Below are positions 5,785-12,182 of a stretch of 15,360 bases of DNA, one piece after another. The stretch is from NCBI GenBank assembly GCA_027026055.1, contig JALVPA010000091.1, positions 1 through 15,360 of the forward strand, given 5' to 3'. This stretch comes from Campylobacteraceae bacterium (GTDB lineage Bacteria > Campylobacterota > Campylobacteria > Campylobacterales > Sulfurovaceae). The notes beneath the pieces were generated by a model. The model did not search any database, had not been told where the DNA came from, and was given only the letters and a program-made list of their open reading frames with translations. The translations under genes were made by a program, and so were the position numbers. Positions within the stretch are counted from its first letter, which is position 1; the number at the start of each line of letters is the position of its first letter.

Positions 5785-7954
5785 CGCGCCGCCACCGCAA
5801 TAGTGCCGGCACAAACACCATATCCACCGCCAACGCCACGGCTATCGCGATCACACTACTGAGCCCAAAATGGATATTTGGTACAAAGTCACTTAAAAGC
5901 AATAGCGAAAAACCGCCTAAAAGCACTATAGTTGACACCAACATCCCGGCACCCGCATCATGCAATGTATTGGCAATCGGATCTTTGTCGTGTAAATGAC
6001 GGCGGTATTTCAAGACAAAATGCATCGTATCGTCAATGGCAATCGCAATAATGATCGCAAAGCTCATTGCAAGCCCCAGATCAAGAGCTACCCCTAACCA
6101 CCCCAAAAGACCGAGCGTCATAACAACAGGCATAATATTGACACCCAAAACGCCAACTGCAAGCCAAAATGAGCGAAGCACCCAAAGCAACGTCACAAAG
6201 AGGATGACAAAAGTGCTTACCAAAGAGTAAAGCAATGTTTTTGTCACGCTCGATTGCATCTGCGCAAAAAGAGGATAACTTCCGTTAAACGCGATGCCAT
6301 AAGGGGTGTCTTGCCAAAATGACGCACTTTGAAAAAGTTTGAGGTTCTCTTGTGTGCCGACCTCGTCAAGCAGTAGCGTAAGACGCATCTTTTGCCTATC
6401 GGCATCGTACATCTTGCCAAGATCGTTCTCCGGCTGCGACATCTCATAGAGCAACAAGAGCTGTGCGACCGCCTCTTTACGCTTGGGTATCGCACGCTTT
6501 TCTGTCATCGCTTCATTGAGTCGCACGAGCAACGCTACCGGCGAAAGTACTTTTCTGATTTGAGGGTAGGTAGCACGAAGGTACGCCGTATACTTTCGGA
6601 CGCTCTCTAAAAATTTCGGATCCAAAGCGCCGCCTTTTTGGTGCGTATCGAGAATGATCTCATAATTTACCACACCCGTAATACGATCTTCTATCCACCG
6701 GATATCTTTAGTTGGAGGTGCATCGCTTTTAAAGTAGTGCAAAAGATTGCTATCGATTGTCAATCCGGAAATCCCAAAAAGTGTCAACAAAACTAAACCG
6801 ACAAATATTACCACAATAGCACGAAATTTATGAGAAATTAGAGATTGAATAGATTTAACGGTTTTAAAAATAATCGGATGCGGTGTAAATATCGGAAAAC
6901 TGCCGGTATACCACAACCGCAAAAGAAGAAGTGTTACGCCAAATGCAATCACAGTCGCTAACGCCACTGCTAAGCCTAAATGCTGCACGGGTACAATATC
7001 GCTTGTCATAAGTGATAGAAACCCAACACCTGTAGTAAGAGAAGTAATTAGTATTGGTAAAAAATTGGCTTTGAATGTTTCTCTCCATACTGCATAGGCA
7101 TCGTCAAGTCTCTCTTGATAATACTTAAGCCCTATCAACAGATGCACGACATCCGAAAGCGAAATGACAACGATAAAGAGCGGAAGATTAATCGTAAAGT
7201 TGTTTAACGGCTGTTCAAGTGATGTTAAGATCGCAAAAAGAATCAACAAGGTACTTATCACAATCGCCCAATAGATCCCCACAATATCCCAACGTCTAAA
7301 GAGAAAGAATAGTAATAGTGATATCATTAGAAGCATCGCCGGAACGATTGTGATTACATCGTTCATGGCTGAAATTGTGAACGCCTCCGTAACGACCGTA
7401 CCGCCAAAGAGCCTATACTCAAGCGGGTATTGGGACAAAACATCTCGTATCTGTGACAGGATCTTGATACTCGGATCCTCTTTGGCTTTGGCGAAGCGAT
7501 CGTCGATATGTGCGATGATCATAAAATTTTTCATCTGCCGATCGACAAGATAGTCCGCTAAATCATTTTTTTCTATAAGTCTTTTTCTCTCTTTCGGATC
7601 GATATCGTTTAAAAAATCGAAGCGCAAACTCTCGTTATCGAAGCTAAGTAGCGGCATTGCCACCAGCGAATCGACACGCGAAACAAAATCCAAACACCCC
7701 AATGCACCACTGAGCGCTTCCAAGCGTGCCAGCGTCGCATTCTCCTCAAGCGACGCGTTGTTTTCGATGGCAACCATCACCGCATCGTCGTAGCCGAACG
7801 CCTCGACAAAGGCATCGTACTTCGCTAAAGTTTCGGATGTGTACCAGCTGCGCCAATTGCTATCAAAACGTAGGTGCGTCGTGCTTTGGTAGAGCGATAG
7901 TAGCACAAGCAGGACAAAGAGAGTGATTGAAAGATTGTTACCGTACTTTTTCAT
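5774..7954 (-). CDS. RND superfamily / MMPL-type exporter, 726 aa
   Basis: An inner membrane protein with the two-fold RND layout: TM1 at about 9-24, a periplasmic loop to about 195, a five-helix bundle at about 200-350, TM7 at about 378-396, a second loop to about 570, and a last bundle to about 720. TM4 carries Asp268 (SLSDVVHLL) and TM10 carries Asp641-Asp642 (AIAIDDTMHF), so both halves keep an acidic residue for proton coupling. At about 726 residues, with small periplasmic loops, it matches the RND/MMPL (HAE3-like, COG1033) exporters linked to lipids and other hydrophobic compounds, not drug pumps with large porter domains. It starts 3 nt after the SMR gene with no clear ribosome binding site, so coupled translation is likely. 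The middle of the gene is poorer in GC than its ends. Confidence 0.9.
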   Translation of the reverse strand: MKKYGNNLSITLFVLLVLLSLYQSTTHLRFDSNWRSWYTSETLAKYDAFVEAFGYDDAVMVAIENNASLEENATLARLEALSGALGCLDFVSRVDSLVAMPLLSFDNESLRFDFLNDIDPKERKRLIEKNDLADYLVDRQMKNFMIIAHIDDRFAKAKEDPSIKILSQIRDVLSQYPLEYRLFGGTVVTEAFTISAMNDVITIVPAMLLMISLLLFFLFRRWDIVGIYWAIVISTLLILFAILTSLEQPLNNFTINLPLFIVVISLSDVVHLLIGLKYYQERLDDAYAVWRETFKANFLPILITSLTTGVGFLSLMTSDIVPVQHLGLAVALATVIAFGVTLLLLRLWYTGSFPIFTPHPIIFKTVKSIQSLISHKFRAIVVIFVGLVLLTLFGISGLTIDSNLLHYFKSDAPPTKDIRWIEDRITGVVNYEIILDTHQKGGALDPKFLESVRKYTAYLRATYPQIRKVLSPVALLVRLNEAMTEKRAIPKRKEAVAQLLLLYEMSQPENDLGKMYDADRQKMRLTLLLDEVGTQENLKLFQSASFWQDTPYGIAFNGSYPLFAQMQSSVTKTLLYSLVSTFVILFVTLLWVLRSFWLAVGVLGVNIMPVVMTLGLLGWLGVALDLGLAMSFAIIIAIAIDDTMHFVLKYRRHLHDKDPIANTLHDAGAGMLVSTIVLLGGFSLLLLSDFVPNIHFGLSSVIAIAVALAVDMVFVPALLRWRRVNL

Positions 7955-7957
7955 GCG

Positions 7958-8275
7958 TTACGACGAGAGATGCAAACCGACCACACCGAGGATAATGAGC
8001 GCGATGCTCACAAGCTTGAGCACCCCCATACTTTCGCCGAAAAGCACAACACCGATCGTTGCGATCAGCGCCGTACCCAGCCCCGACCAAATCGCATACG
8101 CCACGCTTACGTCGATGCGTTTTAGCGCCATGGTAAGCGCACCAAGCGAAAGTAGATAAAAGATTCCCATTGCGACAGAGGGTACCAATTTGCTAAAACC
8201 CTCGCTAAGCTTCATCATCGTCGTGCCCGCCACCTCGAAACCGATCGCCGCTATAAGCCATATCCACGCTTGCAT
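7958..8275 (-). CDS. Small multidrug resistance (SMR) exporter, EmrE/Qac type
   Basis: A 105-residue four-helix membrane protein. It has the proton/substrate-coupling Glu14 in TM1 (IGFEVAGTTMMKLSEGF), and Tyr60 and Trp63 in AYAIWSGLGTALIA, at the same numbers as in E. coli EmrE. This context favours the Qac/EmrE drug-type branch over the guanidinium (Gdx/SugE) branch. It works as a dual-topology dimer exchanging protons for lipophilic cations. The ribosome binding site AAGGAG overlaps the stop codon of the toxin gene (TAAGGAG), with 9 nt between the genes; the MMPL exporter gene follows after 3 nt. It therefore appears to be transcribed together with the toxin-antitoxin pair. Confidence 0.94.
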   Translation of the reverse strand: MQAWIWLIAAIGFEVAGTTMMKLSEGFSKLVPSVAMGIFYLLSLGALTMALKRIDVSVAYAIWSGLGTALIATIGVVLFGESMGVLKLVSIALIILGVVGLHLSS

Positions 8276-8284
8276 CGTTACTCC

Positions 8285-8623
8285 TTATCCCAACAATTCG
8301 CACAAGGCACGCTGTACGGAAACAAGCTCTTTTTGCGAGAGTGTTGCCACCTTGTTTTTGATACGTTGTTTTGAAAGCGCGCGTATCTCATAAATACACG
8401 CATCGCTATCGTGCAAGAGCTTATCACGTTTGGACAAAAAGATGCGATAGGGTACGGCATCTTTTTCGATGCAGGTCGAGAGCGGGATGACAATAGCCGT
8501 CTCCAAGATCTCCAACTCCTCTTTGGTACTCATAACGATAGCGGGTCTGAGTTTGCCTATTTCACCGCCTTTGGCGGGATTGAAATCGACGAGACAAATA
8601 TCTCCTCTACACAAGCCCGTCAT
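8285..8623 (-). CDS. PemK/MazF-family toxin (mRNA endoribonuclease)
   Basis: A 112-residue protein with the CcdB/MazF barrel signatures: RGDICLVDFNPAKGGEIGK at 6-24, RPAIVMS at 26-32, a strand ending IPLST at 46-50 whose Thr/Ser fits the MazF catalytic position, and a late basic segment EIRALSKQRI at 79-88. Toxins of this family cut mRNA at short sequences and slow growth until the antitoxin returns. The length is normal and nothing looks broken. It overlaps the antitoxin gene by 17 bp, and its ribosome binding site AGGAGG lies in the antitoxin's final codons. This is the usual antitoxin-first layout. Confidence 0.9.
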   Translation of the reverse strand: MTGLCRGDICLVDFNPAKGGEIGKLRPAIVMSTKEELEILETAIVIPLSTCIEKDAVPYRIFLSKRDKLLHDSDACIYEIRALSKQRIKNKVATLSQKELVSVQRALCELLG

Positions 8624-8858
8624 CGCTTGCCCCCTCCTCTATCGGATCGCACCGTTGCGCATCGGCTATACGCCGCAATAAAGCTTCTTTGCGTTTACGC
8701 TCAAGTTGCTCTAAAAAGGCGTGAAACTCTTTAGAAAAATGCCGCGGTACGAAGTAGCCCAACTCCTCTTTTTTTCTCCCGTCAAAAAGACGAATGATCT
8801 CATCCCGCTTGAAAAAATCTTTTGACTGCCTCAAATCCGCCAAGGTAAAGGTAAGCAT
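8607..8858 (-). CDS. Antitoxin partner of the PemK/MazF toxin (possibly Phd/YefM-like)
   Basis: An 83-residue protein called antitoxin from its place directly upstream of, and overlapping, the toxin gene. Its order is like Phd/YefM antitoxins: a short N-terminal strand and helix (LTFTLADLRQSKDFF at 2-16), a strand pair with KKEELGYFVPRHF at 29-41 where Phd proteins have PVAVLVP, then a charged helix (EFHAFLEQLERKRKEALLRRI) and an acidic flexible tail (DPIEEGASDDGLV) of the kind that wraps the toxin. The match to Phd is my inference; it is not a textbook MazE. AAGGAAA serves as ribosome binding site. A promoter and a 17-bp inverted repeat just upstream suggest self-repression. Confidence 0.78.
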   Translation of the reverse strand: MLTFTLADLRQSKDFFKRDEIIRLFDGRKKEELGYFVPRHFSKEFHAFLEQLERKRKEALLRRIADAQRCDPIEEGASDDGLV

Positions 8859-8872
8859 CCGTTTTTCCTTTT

Positions 8873-8889
8873 TGTAAATAGTTTTTACA
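8873..8889 (-). promoter_or_regulatory. Inverted-repeat operator candidate of the toxin-antitoxin operon
   Basis: TGTAAA (8873-8878) and TTTACA (8884-8889), perfect 6-bp arms with a 5-bp spacer. It sits immediately downstream of the promoter -10 box, over the expected transcription start. Antitoxins of this kind usually repress their own operon, so this is the natural binding site. Confidence 0.5.
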
Positions 8890-8893
8890 CTTT

Positions 8894-8922
8894 ATTCTAT
8901 CATATTATTTTGTCTATATCAA
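8894..8922 (-). promoter_or_regulatory. Sigma-70 promoter of the antitoxin-toxin-SMR-MMPL operon
   Basis: On the minus strand TTGATA (8922-8917) and TAGAAT (8899-8894) are separated by exactly 17 nt, one mismatch from consensus each. This is the best two-box promoter in the window. Predicted start is near 8887, about 29 nt before the antitoxin ATG. Confidence 0.65.
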
Positions 8923-9168
8923 ATGGAAAAGAAATGAGATTTTAGTTCCGGAAAAATAGAGTTGGAAATACTGCTTTCGATAAAAGCATAGATAAAAAGT
9001 TCGATGAAAATACAGCATAAGTAGATAACCGTCATACAATGCGGTTGCCAAAAGATTACGAAATATCGCCTTATAGCACATTACTGAAAAATCATATTGG
9101 TGCCTACACCTACACATAACGTAAAATACGGCTCAAACGTCGAACTTGTTTTCCGTCTCCTTTACAAT
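8923..9168. other. Non-coding spacer between the barrel gene and the TA operon promoter
   Basis: AT-rich and apparently empty. The only structure I see is a weak bulged stem-loop with arms AACCG (9027-9031) and CGGTT (9042-9046) and no T-run after it on either strand, so I do not call a terminator for the upstream barrel gene. A 67-codon minus-strand frame at 8914-9117 is rich in Cys, Tyr and Phe, has no ribosome binding site, and is probably chance. Confidence 0.5.
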
Positions 9169-10614
9169 TTAAAAACTATAGATCACATCCGCAAAGATTA
9201 TGCGCTCTTTTTTAAAGCCGTCGAACAGCTTCGAACCGCCTACAAAATCGAGGATTCCCGCATCGATCTTGATATCGTCGTTATAGTCGTACACCGCCCA
9301 AAGACGCTGGAAACCGCCCTCGTCGCCGCTTTTTCCGAAAAGCGAGATCAAATAGTTGGCATGCAAAGTGGCGTTCATAAAATCGGAGGTGATGCGAAAC
9401 GCATGCTGCCACGTGTCGCGCTTGACGGGCAAAAGCTCCACGCGCATACCGTTGGGCGCATCGATATGATCGCGTGACAAACGATCGTCATAGCGGGTAA
9501 AGTGCCGCAACGACACGTCGTAGCTAATCATCGTATCGGCGATACCGTTGTACTCTACCCCTACCAAACCGTCCAAACGCGATAGGGATTTTTTCGGTGC
9601 CATTGTGTAGTGCAGCTTGTCGAAATATGCCCATTCGCTTTTAAAAAGCCACGAACCGCTGACAACGTTAAACGCCGTACCGTACATATTGATCTTGCCG
9701 TGTTTGACCAAAGCATTGAGTCCGAAAGGATCTTCGACGAATTTCGTATCGTCGTAAATATGCGCCGCATAAAAATTGACATCCCACCCGCTACGCTCGG
9801 TACCGATACTGAGCGCATAGGTCACGTCGCTATAAGATTTCTCCGGCGGTAGCGGAAACGCGGCAGGATAAAACGGCGATCCGTACGGCGGATCTTTGGT
9901 AAATCGTTGTTCCAGGATCGCTATGGGCGTAATGCGCCACTCTCCCACGTACCAGTCGAATTTCGCCATCGTAACGGATAGGCGCAAATCCTCGATATCG
10001 ACCATACCGGGCTGGCGGTTGTCAAGCGGGTTAAGCACATCGGTGATACGGATGGTGTCGCTTCGTCCCCACACTACCACCTGACGACCGATACGATAGT
10101 CGAGTTTCTCCGTGAGGCTACCTTCGATATAGGCATCGAAAAGCTCCGTTTCGCTACGCAGCGACTTTTTCTCTTGTGAGGTATAGCCGTTATCGAGTCG
10201 GTAAACCCAGTCGTAAAACGTCCTGGCATTGACCTTTAGACGGATTCCGTTATCGAACTTTTTGTCGAAATCAAGAAAAAGCGTCGAACGCAGCGACGAA
10301 AAATCTTCGCGATTTTTCATACGACTCGATAGCGCATACGCCACCTGCTGTTTCAATTCGCCCGAAAGCGCATGATCCAAAAGCCCTTCGGAATCCTCCG
10401 CAACGTTTTGTTCGGCTTGTTCATCCGACTGTTTCGTCTCTACACTCTCCATCGCCTCATCCTCAAATCCCGCCAACGCCTCGTCGGCTTCGGAGGTATC
10501 TTGCGGCGAGGCTACCGCCTGCGGCGCATCGTCAAAGCCTTCAAGCGCCTCATCGACACTTTCGGCGTAGAGTAACGATGCAATCGTCAAGCTCAAATAT
10601 ACCCATCGTTTCAT
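9169..10614 (-). CDS. DUF1302-like outer membrane beta-barrel protein
   Basis: A 481-residue exported protein. The signal peptide ends at about Ala17 (SLLYA/ES). A long acidic, Glu/Asp/Ala-rich, probably unstructured segment runs to about residue 85 and carries two copies of the motif D-E-A-L-x-G-F-x-D (21-29 and 44-52). The rest is amphipathic beta strands, including YRIGRQVVVWGRSDTIRITD at 173-192, a signature region of DUF1302-type barrels. The protein ends in aromatic Tyr-Ser-Phe, the usual outer membrane insertion signal. DUF1302 proteins are often found next to LolA-like proteins and MMPL pumps, as here, and are thought to act in lipid or hydrophobic-compound traffic. GGAG lies 10 nt before the ATG. 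It is the last gene of the TetR-MMPL-LolA unit, after a 400-bp repeat-rich spacer. Confidence 0.85.
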   Translation of the reverse strand: MKRWVYLSLTIASLLYAESVDEALEGFDDAPQAVASPQDTSEADEALAGFEDEAMESVETKQSDEQAEQNVAEDSEGLLDHALSGELKQQVAYALSSRMKNREDFSSLRSTLFLDFDKKFDNGIRLKVNARTFYDWVYRLDNGYTSQEKKSLRSETELFDAYIEGSLTEKLDYRIGRQVVVWGRSDTIRITDVLNPLDNRQPGMVDIEDLRLSVTMAKFDWYVGEWRITPIAILEQRFTKDPPYGSPFYPAAFPLPPEKSYSDVTYALSIGTERSGWDVNFYAAHIYDDTKFVEDPFGLNALVKHGKINMYGTAFNVVSGSWLFKSEWAYFDKLHYTMAPKKSLSRLDGLVGVEYNGIADTMISYDVSLRHFTRYDDRLSRDHIDAPNGMRVELLPVKRDTWQHAFRITSDFMNATLHANYLISLFGKSGDEGGFQRLWAVYDYNDDIKIDAGILDFVGGSKLFDGFKKERIIFADVIYSF

Positions 10615-10635
10615 CTTTTCGACTCCATTATCGAT

Positions 10636-10680
10636 AAAAGCTTTCCAACAAAAGCATACCCAAAATATTCGTTATTCACT
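10636..10680 (-). repeat. 45-bp repeat, copy 1
   Basis: About 84% identical by eye to 10879-10924. Shared landmarks are AAAAGCTTT at the left, AAAAGCATACC in the middle and ATTCGTTATTCACT at the right end. The internal hairpin seen in copy 2 is decayed here. Confidence 0.7.
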
Positions 10681-10736
10681 CTTCTCTCATCACTCTTCAC
10701 TAAACTCGGTTCCTCATTACTCATTGTTCATTAACC
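10667..10736 (-). repeat. Imperfect heptamer array (about 10 units)
   Basis: Read on the plus strand, the sequence keeps a strict 7-bp period: ATTCGTT, ATTCACT, CTTCTCT, CATCACT, CTTCACT, AAACTCG, GTTCCTC, ATTACTC, ATTGTTC, ATTAACC. The period survives although the units have drifted. Confidence 0.7.
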
Positions 10737-10745
10737 CCTGCTACT

Positions 10746-10869
10746 CCTGTCGCTTTGCACCTTTTATGCAGATGCGAAGGCCGTCCCTCGGTGCGAAACA
10801 CGGCGCCGAGAGCATCGTCCGCACAATTGCAAAACGACGCTTTTTGGATACTTTTTCTAAAAAAGTATC
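10746..10869 (-). repeat. 124-bp intergenic element, copy 1
   Basis: Near-identical to 12012-12134 in the same orientation (a handful of substitutions and one 1-bp indel). It has near-terminal inverted arms GTCGcTTTGCA and TGCAAAACGAC (one mismatch in this copy), an inner GC-rich stem CTCGGTGC/GCGCCGAG, and a perfect 10-bp hairpin GATACTTTTT/AAAAAGTATC at its right end. It has no coding capacity and looks like a non-autonomous mobile or REP-type element. Confidence 0.85.
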
Positions 10870-10878
10870 AAAGGCAAC

Positions 10879-10924
10879 AAAAGCTTTTCGAAGAAAAGCA
10901 TACCGAAACTATTCGTTATTCACT
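10879..10924 (-). repeat. 45-bp repeat, copy 2
   Basis: Second copy of the repeat at 10636-10680, one base longer. It contains a perfect hairpin GCTTTTC (10883-10889) and GAAAAGC (10893-10899) with a GAA loop. Together the two copies flank the heptamer array and the first 124-bp element. Confidence 0.7.
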
Positions 10925-10938
10925 ATTCACTAAGAAGA

Positions 10939-10959
10939 CGGGACTAAAGTCCCGCCTCC
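10939..10959 (-). repeat. REP-like hairpin with GGAG foot, copy A
   Basis: On the minus strand GGAG, one G, then the palindromic hairpin CGGGACTTTAGTCCCG. A GGAG or GTAG tetranucleotide just 5' of a short GC-rich hairpin is the hallmark of REP elements moved by RAYT (Y1-type, TnpA-REP) transposases. The transposase is not in the window. Confidence 0.75.
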
Positions 10960-10962
10960 AAA

Positions 10963-11011
10963 ATTCCTCATTCCTCATTCCTCATTCCTCATTCCTCATT
11001 CCTAATTTCTA
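10963..11011 (-). repeat. ATTCCTC heptamer array (5 perfect + 2 variant units)
   Basis: Five perfect ATTCCTC units followed by ATTCCTA and ATTTCTA. It begins next to the GGAG-footed hairpin and ends 3 bp from the stop codon of the lolA-like gene. On the transcribed strand it reads GAGGAAT. Confidence 0.9.
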
Positions 11012-11014
11012 ATT

Positions 11015-11809
11015 TTATATCCCCTTCTCCAACCGTCTGGTCGTAAAGAGATCGTCACTTAGCGGCGTATTGACCTTGATATGACTAAACTTCAAAATCG
11101 TTTTGTGTACCGTTTGTTTGCCCTTTTTAGTCGTCATCGTCATCACATCGGGCACCCAGACACCGTTTTGCACATGCATCTTTGGGATATCGAGATACTT
11201 CTTTTTGCCGTTTTTCATAAAGTTAATCGCACGCACCACTACGAAGTTATCTTTGCGTACGATACCGATGGTTTTGGTATAACCCGACTCTTTGATCACT
11301 TTTTTATTGCGCGGTATCGCTTCGATCACCCACGCATCCTTGCCGCGTACTTTGGTCTCTTTGAGCAGTTTGAAGTCATAATCCTCCAAATCACGGTCAG
11401 TCATATCAAAATAGCTAAAATCAGAGCCCATAAAGCTACCGCTCTTGTCCGCCGTCGGGATACGCTTGACCTTTTTGAGTGCAGGCAGATAGAGCCACTG
11501 GTCGTCATCTTTGTTGGGATCGTCGTAGTCGTAGGTCAAAAAGGCGGTATTTTTCACATCGGCGGGTGATTTGAAAAAGAGAATGCGATGTTCATCCGCC
11601 CCGAAATCCTTACTGTAAGATTTGAGCTCTCTTACACGTTTTTTGCCGTGCTTGTCGATAAGTATCATTCGCATATCCTGCTCTATCGTCTTGCCGTCGT
11701 CGCGCGCATCTACCTTCTCCATAATCGCACGCGCTTTGGGATCGTCCGCATACGCCGTACCTCCCAAAAGCACCACTGCCGTTATTGCCGTAACAATTGT
11801 TTTTGTCAT
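11015..11809 (-). CDS. LolA-like outer membrane lipoprotein-sorting protein
   Basis: A 264-residue periplasmic protein with a signal peptide (MTKTIVTAITAVVLLGG, cleavage near Ala21). The mature part fits the LolA-like family of COG2834: DDDQWLYLPALKKVKRI at 101-117 and GSFMGSDFSYFDM at 124-136 are the signature segments, followed by beta strands ending at the C-terminus. The fold is an open beta-sheet wrapped on a helix that holds acyl chains. It is not the housekeeping LolA, and genes of this type commonly sit beside MMPL pumps and DUF1302 barrels. The likely role is carrying a lipid-like cargo between pump and barrel; this is inference from neighbours. The start is supported by AAAGGAG, 8 nt before the ATG. 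The gene is bracketed by repeat-rich spacers. Confidence 0.9.
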   Translation of the reverse strand: MTKTIVTAITAVVLLGGTAYADDPKARAIMEKVDARDDGKTIEQDMRMILIDKHGKKRVRELKSYSKDFGADEHRILFFKSPADVKNTAFLTYDYDDPNKDDDQWLYLPALKKVKRIPTADKSGSFMGSDFSYFDMTDRDLEDYDFKLLKETKVRGKDAWVIEAIPRNKKVIKESGYTKTIGIVRKDNFVVVRAINFMKNGKKKYLDIPKMHVQNGVWVPDVMTMTTKKGKQTVHKTILKFSHIKVNTPLSDDLFTTRRLEKGI

Positions 11810-11881
11810 CGCTTTGCTCCTTTGTTCATTAAAATCAAAATCATATCTCTTTACCTTTCACCCGTCATTCTTCACTCATAA

Positions 11882-11903
11882 GGTGCGTGATTACGCATCC
11901 TAC
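11882..11903 (-). repeat. REP-like hairpin with GTAG foot
   Basis: On the minus strand GTAG followed by a stem TGCGT-AATC-ACGCA closed by GG/CC with a single bulged A. It differs in sequence from the GGAG-footed family but follows the same REP layout, and lies 11 bp from copy B of that family. Confidence 0.65.
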
Positions 11904-11913
11904 AAACTAATGT

Positions 11914-11933
11914 GGGACTAAAGTCCCGCCTCC
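11914..11933 (-). repeat. REP-like hairpin with GGAG foot, copy B
   Basis: Same module as copy A: minus-strand GGAG, then stem GGGACT/AGTCCC. It is followed on the plus strand by CAAAATTCCTCATTC, the same junction into heptamers as the other two copies. Confidence 0.75.
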
Positions 11934-12011
11934 AAAATTCCTCATTCTTCATTCAATACGTGGACGATTCATTGCTTCGCAACAAATCATCCGAGGATAA
12001 ACCTCTAACAC

Positions 12012-12134
12012 CCTGTCGTTTTGCACCTCTTGTGCAGATGCGAAGGCGCCCCTCGGTGCGAAACACGGCGCCGAGAGCATCACCCGCACAATTGCAAAAC
12101 GACGCTTTTTGGATACTTTTTCTAAAAAAGTATC
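12012..12134 (-). repeat. 124-bp intergenic element, copy 2
   Basis: Second copy, 123 bp. Its inverted arms are perfect here: GTCGTTTTGCA (12015-12025) and TGCAAAACGAC (12093-12103). The inner stem is CTCGGTGC (12052-12059) with GCGCCGAG (12068-12075), and the 10-bp hairpin GATACTTTTT/AAAAAGTATC ends at 12134. It lies 1,266 bp from copy 1 in direct orientation. Confidence 0.85.
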
Positions 12135-12157
12135 GAAGAAAACACGCCATTGCAATT

Positions 12158-12179
12158 GCGGGACTAAAGTCCCGCCTCC
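12158..12179 (-). repeat. REP-like hairpin with GGAG foot, copy C
   Basis: The longest stem of the three: GCGGGACT (12158-12165) pairs with AGTCCCGC (12168-12175), with GGAG on the minus strand at 12176-12179. The next bases and two ATTCCTC units match copies A and B. Confidence 0.75.
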
Positions 12180-12182
12180 AAA

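Larger units (their letters stand above)
10615..11014. repeat. Repeat-filled spacer between the lolA-like and barrel genes
   Basis: This 400-bp spacer holds no credible gene; the plus-strand frames in it only translate the repeats. Left to right: one ~45-bp repeat, a heptamer array, the first 124-bp element, the second ~45-bp repeat with three more heptamers, a GGAG-footed hairpin, and a clean ATTCCTC array touching the stop codon of the lolA-like gene. The pieces are listed separately. Confidence 0.8.

Noticed and set aside
9027..9046. Stem-loop considered as terminator of the barrel gene
   Set aside because: The stem is short and bulged, more than 100 nt past the stop codon, and no T-run follows.
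8914..9117. 67-codon minus-strand frame in the spacer before the TA operon
   Set aside because: No ribosome binding site, Cys/Tyr/Phe-rich, and it runs over the TA promoter -35 region.
10724..11012. Plus-strand frames of 69 and 85 codons in the repeat spacer
   Set aside because: They translate the 124-bp element, the REP hairpin and the heptamer array; similar peptides appear from the second copy, so the signal is the repeat.
11081..11569. 162-codon plus-strand frame antisense to the lolA-like gene
   Set aside because: His/Phe/Arg-rich shadow of a well-supported gene.
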